Assembly (NCBI RefSeq): GCF_017353185.1 | Contig: NZ_JAFMYV010000001.1 | Span: 806,001 to 870,000, forward strand | Direction: 5' to 3' | Source of the DNA: Fibrella rubiginis | Lineage (GTDB): Bacteria; Bacteroidota; Bacteroidia; Cytophagales; Spirosomataceae | DNA: 64,000 bases | Shown here: positions 52,149 through 60,432 of the stretch, one piece after another | Position numbering within the stretch: the first letter of the stretch is position 1 | Layout of the letters: every line of letters begins with the position of its first letter | Notes under the pieces: model-generated | What the model was told of the DNA's origin: nothing | Databases searched by the model: none | What the model saw: the letters and a program-made list of their open reading frames with translations, nothing else | Program-made: the position numbers and the translations under genes

Positions 52149-53158
52149 ACGGTAGTCAACTCCATCCGGTGCTCGACGCGCCCACGGCCCATGAAACTGA
52201 AGCTCCCGACCTGGCCGACGCCGTATGGCGAGGTCTGACCCAGTCGCCGAAGCAACTGTCGTCGCGGTTTTTTTACGACGATGAAGGCAGCCGCCTGTTC
52301 AGCGAAATCATGCACCTGCCGGAATATTACCTGACGCGTTGCGAATACGAAATTCTGGACACCTACAAGACCGATTTGCTGACCCTGTTCAGTGCCGATA
52401 ACCGCCCGTTTGATCTGGTGGAACTCGGCGCGGGTGACGGCCTGAAAACCAAACTGCTGCTTAACCATTTCTGGAACGAGCAGGCCAACTTTACCTATAC
52501 TCCAGTCGATATTTCCAAAGCTGCCCTCGACGGTCTGGTTGCCGACATTACCCAGCAGTGGCCCACTATGGCCGTTAACCCGCAGCATGATGATTATTTC
52601 AACACCCTAAAACGACTGGGCGACCGGGCCAATACCGACGGAAACAACACCCGCCTGGTAGTGCTGTTTCTGGGGTCGAACATTGGTAATTTCTCGCCTA
52701 CTGAGGCCGTCGATTTTTACCGTCAGATAGCCCGCCACCTAAACCCCGGCGATCTGGTGCTGACGGGCTTTGACCTGCAGAAGCACCCCGCCATTATCCA
52801 CGCGGCCTATAACGACAGTCAGGGCCTGACGCGGGCGTTCAATCTCAACCTGCTCCGTCGGCTCAACCGCGAACTCGGTGCTGATTTTGACCTTGCCGCC
52901 TTCGATCATTACGAGACTTACAACCCTGAAAATGGCGAGGCCCGCAGCTACCTGGTGAGTGAGAAAGAGCAGTTGGTCAAGCTAGCCGCGCTGAACTTGT
53001 CGGTGCAGTTTAGTCCGGGCGAAGTAATCCATACCGAGGTATCGCGTAAGTTCAGCAGAGCAGGCGTCGAACACCTCGCCCAACAATCGGGATTTGCGTT
53101 AACAAATTGGTTTACAGACGGTAAAGCGTACTTCGCCGACGTAGTTTATCAGAAATAA
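52112..53158 (+). CDS. egtD: L-histidine N-alpha-methyltransferase EgtD
   Basis: The protein is 348 aa. The conserved start of the core (SSRFFYDDEGSRLFSEIMHL) and LPEYYLTRCEYEIL are the marks of the EgtD family. The SAM-binding site is in LVELGAGDGLKTKLLLNH, and LVVLFLGSNIGNFSP and YLVSEKEQLV continue the fold. It trimethylates histidine to hercynine, the first step of ergothioneine production. Its start lies 37 bp inside the end of egtB, so the two are translationally coupled. It ends 110 bp before the convergent sulfatase gene. Confidence 0.94.
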   Translation: MAVHGNQAHSGLNGSQLHPVLDAPTAHETEAPDLADAVWRGLTQSPKQLSSRFFYDDEGSRLFSEIMHLPEYYLTRCEYEILDTYKTDLLTLFSADNRPFDLVELGAGDGLKTKLLLNHFWNEQANFTYTPVDISKAALDGLVADITQQWPTMAVNPQHDDYFNTLKRLGDRANTDGNNTRLVVLFLGSNIGNFSPTEAVDFYRQIARHLNPGDLVLTGFDLQKHPAIIHAAYNDSQGLTRAFNLNLLRRLNRELGADFDLAAFDHYETYNPENGEARSYLVSEKEQLVKLAALNLSVQFSPGEVIHTEVSRKFSRAGVEHLAQQSGFALTNWFTDGKAYFADVVYQK

Positions 53159-53267
53159 GGGTTCTCTGATCGTTACTTAAGGGGCACGGCCTCCTGCGTT
53201 GGTACCGGAATGCTGCGTAAATTCCGTGTCCAGGAGAATAAAACAATAGACCGTAACGGTCTGACGG

Positions 53268-54914
53268 TCAAAGCGTAGCAACTACTTCATTGCTCTTCTG
53301 ATAGCCAATTCGCTGTGCGAGACAACTAATTTTAGTGGCTGGAGCTACCACAAAAGGGCCGGTGTATACCCGCCAGCCGGTGGTTTCGTTGCCGATCCGA
53401 TAGCCGATTGATGCCCCTTCGGTGGGGCATTGAATCTGCAACCGCCCGTTTACCCGCGCCAGGGTAGGGTCGGCAGTAATGGGTGGCTTGTCGGCGCCGT
53501 GCCACCACTGTCTGATCAATTCTTTTTCGGGTATTGCACCAAAATCGGGTACAGTGTGCTGCCACTGCGCAAAGGCTTGCTGTAGCCGCTTCAACTGCGG
53601 AGCGAAGGCGGCATCGGCTGCCAGATTATGCAGCTGATAAGGGTCTGTTTTGAGGTCGTATAACTCTTCGGCAGGTTTGGTGGGTCGAAACCACTGCATC
53701 TGAACCGTATTGAGCCGACCTTCGTCCCGAAGCCGCAATAGCTCGGCCATCATGGGCTGCTGCTTGCGGTAGTCAAGATCCTGATACAGCGGTTTTTCGG
53801 GTAGAAAGTTGCGGATGTATTCATACCGCCCATCATGAACGGCCCGTACCCGGTCATATTCCGTGTCCATCCGGTCGCGCGCCGCAAATACGTAGCGGCG
53901 GGGTGGGTTGCCCGATGTACCTCCGTTTTTAGCGAAAAGAGCTTGTCCCTGCATTTGCTTCGGGGTAGGCAATCCCGCCAGGGTCAGCACCGTTGGGGCC
54001 AGGTCTATCATAGAAACAAGGTCGCTCCGGGTGGTTCCGGCATTTTTCCTGTTCGGAAAACGCACCAGGAGCGGCACCCGAAGACCCCGGTCATAGAGTT
54101 CACGCTTCACAAACGGAAGCCCGTCGCCGTGGTCCGACCAGAAAAAGATGATGGTATTGGCCAACAGACCATTTTCTTCCAGCTCTTTTAACATAGTACC
54201 CACCCAACTATCCATGTCGGCAATGTTACTGAAATGACGAGCCATGTCCTGCCGAACGGTCTTAGTATCAGGATAATAGGCTGGTATCTGGATACGATCA
54301 GGGCTAACGCGCAGGGGTAGTTTGGCCCGCGCCCATACCTGCGATTCGTGAGTAACGATGTTGTTAAAAACGGCAAAAAATGGTTGCCCGTCGGCCCTGT
54401 TTTTCCAGTGTGCCCGTGGGCTGGTTTCGTCCCAAACGGTAGGCGGCGCGTCGAACTGGTAATCTGTTTTCTCGTTATTTGTGCAATAGTAGCCGTTGGC
54501 CCGCAGGTATTCGGGAAAAGCCCGCACAGCCGGGGGCGGCACAATGGAATAGGCTCTAGGTAAGCCTGTTTTCTCCGGAAATGTGTTGGCCAGCGTGCGC
54601 ATATTGTGTCCGCCGGTGGCCGTCTGATACATACCCGTGATAATGGCGTTGCGACTAGGTGCACACACGCCCGCGGTGCAGAAGGCATTGGTAAACCGCA
54701 CCCCTTCGCGAGCGAGCCTGTCCAGATTAGGTGTGGGCACGGTGCTGTCTCCGTAGCAGCCCAGATGAGGCGACATGTCTTCGCACGACAACCAGAGCAT
54801 GTTTGGTCGCTGTGCCACATCAGCCACTGGTTGATCTGGCAGCGTTGGTTGCCAGCGAAGTGCTAACATCCCAATTATGATGCAGGCAGAAAGAAGAAAC
54901 CGGAGCGTTGTCAT
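53268..54914 (-). CDS. Exported S1-type sulfatase
   Basis: The protein is 548 aa. A hydrophobic leader (RFLLSACIIIGMLALRW) directs export. The sulfatase signature is complete: NMLWLSCEDMSPHLGCYGD, then the formylglycine site CAPSR with Cys84 as the modified residue, IFFWSDHGDGLPFVKREL and the end RYVFAARDRMD. Many relatives are N-sulfoglucosamine or heparan sulfohydrolases that remove sulfate groups from glycans outside the cytoplasm. An anaerobic or FGE-type maturase is needed and is not in the window; the EgtB domain is only FGE-like. It lies 30 bp after the NRPS gene on the same strand, probably in the same operon, which ties it to the glycan or peptide product. Confidence 0.92.
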   Translation of the reverse strand: MTTLRFLLSACIIIGMLALRWQPTLPDQPVADVAQRPNMLWLSCEDMSPHLGCYGDSTVPTPNLDRLAREGVRFTNAFCTAGVCAPSRNAIITGMYQTATGGHNMRTLANTFPEKTGLPRAYSIVPPPAVRAFPEYLRANGYYCTNNEKTDYQFDAPPTVWDETSPRAHWKNRADGQPFFAVFNNIVTHESQVWARAKLPLRVSPDRIQIPAYYPDTKTVRQDMARHFSNIADMDSWVGTMLKELEENGLLANTIIFFWSDHGDGLPFVKRELYDRGLRVPLLVRFPNRKNAGTTRSDLVSMIDLAPTVLTLAGLPTPKQMQGQALFAKNGGTSGNPPRRYVFAARDRMDTEYDRVRAVHDGRYEYIRNFLPEKPLYQDLDYRKQQPMMAELLRLRDEGRLNTVQMQWFRPTKPAEELYDLKTDPYQLHNLAADAAFAPQLKRLQQAFAQWQHTVPDFGAIPEKELIRQWWHGADKPPITADPTLARVNGRLQIQCPTEGASIGYRIGNETTGWRVYTGPFVVAPATKISCLAQRIGYQKSNEVVATL

Positions 54915-54944
54915 ACAACCACAAAACCGCTCCTGCCGGGTGGC

Positions 54945-57900
54945 CTACTGTCGATCGAGTACTGCCTGGAGCTTGTCGGCAAATACCTTGTCGTTGGGCG
55001 GAGCGAAAATGTAGCTGTGTTCGCCGGGCACGTTGTGAACGTGGACTCCCTTGCGGGCAAAATCGCGCCAGCCGTAGAAGTCATAATCTTCCATGAAAAA
55101 CGTCTGCACCGTAGCGCGGAAGAGGTGAACTTCCAGGTCGGCGGGGAGCAGTTGAAATTCTTCGAGGGCCAGGTCGTTGATGGCTTCGATACGGAATGTG
55201 GTGTCGAAAATGGCCTCCTGCTGCTGCTGCTGACCAAATTTCAGTTGCCAGTAGGCCTGAATCAACGTTCGGGCCAGTATTTGATCCAGGCGTTTGCCCG
55301 GTTTTAGCTGCCAGTATTTTTTGATCAGCCGACGATCAATCGACTCCATCTTATAGGCAACACCCTGTCCCCGGTGTTTCCTGATCAGGCGCAGGGTGTG
55401 CCCTACTTTGTTCAGGAAAAGACCTAGCCCCTGCGCTTTGCGTTGCCACCACGGATTGCTCCGACCGGCGTCGTAGGCGTAGGCATCGAACAGGGCAACC
55501 AGGCCTACGGGTCGACCCTGCTCCTGCAACTGCCGCGCCATTTCGAAGGCAACAATACCCCCAAAGGAGAACCCGCTGAGCAGGTATGGCCCGGTTGGAT
55601 TGTGCATTACAATCTCGGCAACGTATGCCTCGGCCATTTCGGTGATACTCCGAAACGGTTCATCAACACCATTTAGCCCGCGCGCCTGCAGGCCGTAAAC
55701 AGGCTGGTCTGGGTGAAGATTGTTAGCTACTGCATTGAACAACAGTACGTTGAGGCCAGCACCGTGCACAATGTAGAGTGGGTCACGCGTGCCGCCGGGT
55801 TTGATGGGTACCAGCGATCCCCACGACACAGGTTTGGCATTTTCGTGGATCAACCCGGCCATTTGCCGCACAGTGGGGTACTCAAACAGGGTGGCGAGGG
55901 GTAGTCGGCGTCCGGTCTGTTTTTCCAGTCGCGTCATCACCTGCACGGCAATCATGGAGTGCCCGCCGAGTTCAAAGAAATTGTCGTCGACACCCACCTG
56001 CGGCATGCCCAGCACATCGGCCCACAGTGATGCCAGCAGTATCTCTTCGGGCGTGGTAGGCGCGTCGTGCTGATCTGTTTCGGTGGCGTGGGGGGTTGGC
56101 GCGGGCAGGGCCTTTCGGTCTATTTTGCCATTGGCCGTGATCGGAAAACGCGGTAGCACCACCACATCGGTGGGCACCATGTAGTCGGGCAGGCGTTGGG
56201 CGGCCTGCTTTTTCCACTGCCGGATCTGCTCACCCGATACGGTGGGCGTGGGTGCATACGGCTCGTTAACAAACGCACGGGCATCGGCCTGAGTCAGGTT
56301 CAGCGCAATGGGTGGCGGCGGGAGGACAGGACCCAGTGAGTGGGGTATAAAGACCGCCTCGAACCGATTGTCGGCCCCGTTACTGCACCAGCGCACATGC
56401 GTCTGATACCCCATCGACTCGCCCAGTGTCCAGCAGACATCAGGGTCAACACCCGGCTCAACGTGGGTAAGTTTAGCCCGCACCAGGTCCATGGATGTGG
56501 CTGGGTCGGTTATGTCGAGCAGAGTCAACAGCGCAAAATCCGGGGCATTGCGGTGATTGGGCATGCCCGTGATGCACACCACCTGCCCGGGATACTGCGC
56601 CAGCTCACGTTCCAGAACAGCCGCGGATGATCCTGCCGCTGTGGTCAATGTTTTCCAGTCAATCGTCTGATTAACAGATACTACCGATGGTGACGTGCCC
56701 ACGTAGAGCCACACATCGAAGTGGTATTTGGTGGTTTCGTTGATGGATTTTCCTTCCCGCAACTGTACATCAACCGCCGTGATAGCCGGGATGAGTTGAG
56801 GTAGCAGATAGAAAAATGCCGGGTCGGCCATCAACTCGTCGTCGATCCTGATTCGGCGTTCAACGGTGCGCTTAAAATCAGCAACCGACTGTTTTCCTGC
56901 CGAGCGGGGCAACTGATCCTGCGCGTGGTGCATGGTCTGCAACTGCTTGCTTTGCATGTCGCCCACAAATACGCAGCCGCCTGGTGCCGTAGCCATTACC
57001 GCCTGCTCAATAGCCCGGAGCAGGTATCGCCCATCGGGAAAATACTGCGCCACGCTGTGGATCAGCACCAGATCGAGGGATGCCTTTTCCACCAGCGAAT
57101 AATCGTCGGCAGAGGCCGTCTTGGCCGTCACGTGTGCCCAACGGTCGGGCTGCGTGGCTAGTTTCTGGTTTAGGTTGTCAATAGCCGGTTGGGCGTAGTC
57201 AGTCGCAATGTACCGGTCGGTGTCGTCGGCGAGGGCGAAAAGTAACTGTCCGGCCCCACTGCCAACCTCCAGTACCCGCCGCGCCTGCAACGCCCGCAAC
57301 CGCTTGATCGACTGCCCCAGCCATTCGTCAGCCTGCTGCTGAATATCGGTTTGGTTTGTGAGTTGTTTGGCAATAGCCACGTCCAGATCGGCAGATTGCC
57401 CCTGTTCACCGGGACCCATCTGATCGGTGGCGCGGGTGTAGATCACATCCCAGCGTTGGTGCCAGTCGGTACCGTCCGTATCGGTTTGAGCGAGTTCAGG
57501 CACCACATAAGCCACCAGGCGCTGATCGTTTTCGCGGTCTTCGCGGGCCATCACCACGGCTTCTTTGATACCGTCAATACCGACCAGTGTATGCTCAACC
57601 TCGCCAAGTTCAATACGGAAGCCCCTGATCTTCACCTGTTGATCAATCCGCCCCATGTAGACGATATCACCATCGGGCAGCTTCCGCGCCAGGTCGCCGG
57701 TGCGGTAGAGCTTATAGTCGGTTAAATAGGCGGGCTGTTTGGCCTCGCCCACCGCATGTCCGTTCAGTTTGCCCTTTGGAGCTACTATAAACGGATTATC
57801 GATGAATTTTTCGGCCGTCAGTTCGGGCTGATTCAGGTAATGTCCCGATACCCCTTCACCCGCAATGCACAACTCCCCTGCCTCGCCGGGTTGAGCCAGT

Positions 57901-60353
57901 TGCCCGGTTTCATCAACAATATAAACGGTGGTGTTGGCAATGGGATAACCAATGGTGATGCGCTCATCAGTAGGCAAAATTTGCTTGCCGGTAGCGTAAA
58001 TGGTCGTTTCGGTGGGGCCGTAATAATTCCACACTTCACGGCAGCAGGCCAGCAGCGTTTTGGCCAGGTCTAATGGCAAGGCTTCGGCGCAGGAGATTAC
58101 ACGCAGATTGGGGTTTCCATGCCAGCCAGCCGCTAGCAGCATTCTGAAGGCAGCAGGGGTCGTTTGTAGAAACGTAATAGACTCCTGGTCAAGCAGTTTA
58201 GCCAACAGCTCGCCGTTACGTGTAGTGGCTGGATCAACCAGAATTAGTTCGGCGCCAGTGAGCAGTGCTGTGTATATCTCTACCACCGACAAGTCGAACG
58301 CAACGGTAGACAGAGACAGGGTCTTGTCGGCGGCTGTCAGGCCCGGTTCGCGTTGCACACTATAAAGCACGTTCGCTACGCTATGATGCCGAATGGCCGC
58401 ACCTTTGGGCCGCCCGGTGGTGCCGGAAGTGTAGAGAACATAAGCAATGCTCATCCCCGTCGGTGCTGGCGTGGGGACTGTGTCCGGGTAGTGAGCCAAT
58501 GTTGGCCAGAGCGTGTCGACCACCAACTCGCGCAATGACGTATCGAACCGCCCTTCGTTAGCCATCGAAGTAAGCACCACAGAGCAGGCAGCATCGGCCA
58601 GGATATAGTTGATCCGGTCGGTGGGATGTTGCGGGTCAACGGGCACGTAGGCGGCCCCCGTTTTCAGGATACCCAGCATGCTCACTACCATTGCCAGCGA
58701 CCGGTCTACCGCCAAGCCAACGCGGTCTCCCGCCTTCACGCCCTGCTCAAGCAACAGATTGGCCAGTTGATTCGCTTTTTGGTCTAATTCACTGAAGGTC
58801 AATGCGTCACGCAAATAGCGGATGGCCGTTTTGTTGGGGTACAGTGCCGCCGTTTCGCTCAGGAGCGTGGTCAGCGCCTTGTCACGTGGATAAACCAGTG
58901 CGTTGCTTCTGGGCGAAGTGACTGGTTTGGGCAACGATTGGGTAATGGACTTACGGCTGTCGATCACCGTCTCCTCAGCGTCAATTTGTGCCAGCGCCAA
59001 ATCGGGTTGCTGCAGTACAGCCTGTAGAAAATGGGCGAATGAGGTGTGGAACGCCCGGATGGTTGCTTCGTTAAACAGCCCTACGTTATAGGACCATTCC
59101 AGAATCAGCGTCTGCTCCGATCCTGTTGCATTGAGCGACAGTTCGAAGTTTTCGTAGGCGCGGGGATTGCTGATTAATGTGTGTGACAGCCCAACAAAAG
59201 CCACCCCCTCGTCAAGCCCCATGTCAACGTTGAACACCACCGGCACAAACGACACCCGCGCCGGATCACGCCGGATCTGAAGTTTCCGTAGCAAGCCACC
59301 AAACGTAATGCGCTGATGCTCAAACGCATCCATCCAGGTGGCACGACGTTCGCGGAGATGGGTATAAAACGATTTTTCGGGGGTATAATGGCTGCGTAGC
59401 GGTAGCAGGTTCACGCAATGGCCTACCAAACCATATAAATCAGTTACGGCCTGACCAGCGGCGGGTAGGCCCAGCACCAGGTCACGCTGGTGCGTGAGGC
59501 GCATGAGCCAGAGTTCAAATGCGGCCGTGAGGGTGGTCACCAGACTACATCCCGCCCGTATACCTGACTGCTTCAGAGCCTGCACAAGTTCCTTTTCCAG
59601 TGCCACATCCACGCGGTTACCTGCAAAGGTGCGCGGCACGGGGCGGGGGGCATCGGTGGGCAGGTCAACCAGGGGGACGCCGTCGCCGTAGAGGTTCAGC
59701 CAGTAAGCTTCGTGCTGACGATATTCATTGCTTTCCGTGTAAGCCTGTTGCGCCAGGGCGTAGTCGCCAAGCTGTGGTGCAGGGGCTAATTGAGGAGCTA
59801 TTCCCTGAACCAGTGCGCTATACAACTGCCCCATGTCCTGCAACAAAATGCCCGTCGACCAGCCGTCACAGATAATATGATGTGCCGTCAGGGTGAAGTG
59901 ATGCGTGGTATCATCCAGTTTAATCAGCGTAGCTTTCACCAGTGGTCCGTTGGTCAGATCAAACTGATGTTGCGCATCCGCCAGCGCCAGATCCGTTACC
60001 GACTGTTCCCGCTTTTCGGGCAAAAGAGCGCTGCTATCCAGATAGGTGAGTGACCCGGTTAGTTCACGAAAAAGGCAGCTTTGTTGCCCGTCGGCGCTGA
60101 AAGCCGTGCGCAGAGCTTCGTGACGTTGCACCAGGGCCAGCCAGGCTTGCTCAAAGGCATCTTTGTCCAACTGTCCAACCAGCCGCAATGATACCGATTC
60201 GTTGTAGGCTCGATTGGCATCAGCCCCGCCAAATTGGCAGGCCGTCCATATTTCAGCCTGCGCATCGGTTATGGGCGATACCCTTACCAGTTCGGGACCA
60301 GCGAATGGATCAAAGTCAACGACAGTAAGGGCAGGTTGGGTGGCACGCTTCAT
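54945..60353 (-). CDS. NRPS: C-A-methyltransferase-PCP-thioesterase
   Basis: The protein is 1802 aa. Domains in order are: condensation (about 20-460; AHHIICDGWS with His159, Asp163), adenylation (about 495-950; YTSGTTGRPKG, YYGPTETT, YRTGD), an N-methyltransferase-type insert (about 965-1340; VLEVGSGAGQLLFALA, SVAQYFPDGRYLL) between the A8 and A10 motifs, carrier (about 1435-1500; Ser1466 in GGHSM) and type I thioesterase (about 1520-1802; GFSFGG with Ser1596). It should add one amino acid, methylate its nitrogen and release the product. The N-terminus (VVDFDPFAGPELVRVSPITD) is the start that normally follows a PKS aminotransferase linker, which the synthase at 27379 ends with. It stands between the chain-length gene and the sulfatase. 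Confidence 0.93.
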   Translation of the reverse strand: MKRATQPALTVVDFDPFAGPELVRVSPITDAQAEIWTACQFGGADANRAYNESVSLRLVGQLDKDAFEQAWLALVQRHEALRTAFSADGQQSCLFRELTGSLTYLDSSALLPEKREQSVTDLALADAQHQFDLTNGPLVKATLIKLDDTTHHFTLTAHHIICDGWSTGILLQDMGQLYSALVQGIAPQLAPAPQLGDYALAQQAYTESNEYRQHEAYWLNLYGDGVPLVDLPTDAPRPVPRTFAGNRVDVALEKELVQALKQSGIRAGCSLVTTLTAAFELWLMRLTHQRDLVLGLPAAGQAVTDLYGLVGHCVNLLPLRSHYTPEKSFYTHLRERRATWMDAFEHQRITFGGLLRKLQIRRDPARVSFVPVVFNVDMGLDEGVAFVGLSHTLISNPRAYENFELSLNATGSEQTLILEWSYNVGLFNEATIRAFHTSFAHFLQAVLQQPDLALAQIDAEETVIDSRKSITQSLPKPVTSPRSNALVYPRDKALTTLLSETAALYPNKTAIRYLRDALTFSELDQKANQLANLLLEQGVKAGDRVGLAVDRSLAMVVSMLGILKTGAAYVPVDPQHPTDRINYILADAACSVVLTSMANEGRFDTSLRELVVDTLWPTLAHYPDTVPTPAPTGMSIAYVLYTSGTTGRPKGAAIRHHSVANVLYSVQREPGLTAADKTLSLSTVAFDLSVVEIYTALLTGAELILVDPATTRNGELLAKLLDQESITFLQTTPAAFRMLLAAGWHGNPNLRVISCAEALPLDLAKTLLACCREVWNYYGPTETTIYATGKQILPTDERITIGYPIANTTVYIVDETGQLAQPGEAGELCIAGEGVSGHYLNQPELTAEKFIDNPFIVAPKGKLNGHAVGEAKQPAYLTDYKLYRTGDLARKLPDGDIVYMGRIDQQVKIRGFRIELGEVEHTLVGIDGIKEAVVMAREDRENDQRLVAYVVPELAQTDTDGTDWHQRWDVIYTRATDQMGPGEQGQSADLDVAIAKQLTNQTDIQQQADEWLGQSIKRLRALQARRVLEVGSGAGQLLFALADDTDRYIATDYAQPAIDNLNQKLATQPDRWAHVTAKTASADDYSLVEKASLDLVLIHSVAQYFPDGRYLLRAIEQAVMATAPGGCVFVGDMQSKQLQTMHHAQDQLPRSAGKQSVADFKRTVERRIRIDDELMADPAFFYLLPQLIPAITAVDVQLREGKSINETTKYHFDVWLYVGTSPSVVSVNQTIDWKTLTTAAGSSAAVLERELAQYPGQVVCITGMPNHRNAPDFALLTLLDITDPATSMDLVRAKLTHVEPGVDPDVCWTLGESMGYQTHVRWCSNGADNRFEAVFIPHSLGPVLPPPPIALNLTQADARAFVNEPYAPTPTVSGEQIRQWKKQAAQRLPDYMVPTDVVVLPRFPITANGKIDRKALPAPTPHATETDQHDAPTTPEEILLASLWADVLGMPQVGVDDNFFELGGHSMIAVQVMTRLEKQTGRRLPLATLFEYPTVRQMAGLIHENAKPVSWGSLVPIKPGGTRDPLYIVHGAGLNVLLFNAVANNLHPDQPVYGLQARGLNGVDEPFRSITEMAEAYVAEIVMHNPTGPYLLSGFSFGGIVAFEMARQLQEQGRPVGLVALFDAYAYDAGRSNPWWQRKAQGLGLFLNKVGHTLRLIRKHRGQGVAYKMESIDRRLIKKYWQLKPGKRLDQILARTLIQAYWQLKFGQQQQQEAIFDTTFRIEAINDLALEEFQLLPADLEVHLFRATVQTFFMEDYDFYGWRDFARKGVHVHNVPGEHSYIFAPPNDKVFADKLQAVLDRQ

Positions 60354-60432
60354 CGGATAGCCAAATCTACTACGGCTGTATTAAAAGTATGTGGTAATCT
60401 GCCAGTTTCTACACGATAACAGAGTTGGTAAC

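Noticed and set aside
27379..60353. That the two synthases are one gene broken by a frameshift or insertion
   Set aside because: They are 20 kb apart, each has its own start and stop, and many intact genes lie between; this is a stable split, not a sequencing break.
60362..60369. TAGATTTG on the minus strand just before the NRPS start, a perfect TAnnTTTG match
   Set aside because: No -33 element at the right distance, and it would give an almost leaderless transcript. It may be chance, and the short gap to the upstream gene suggests read-through.
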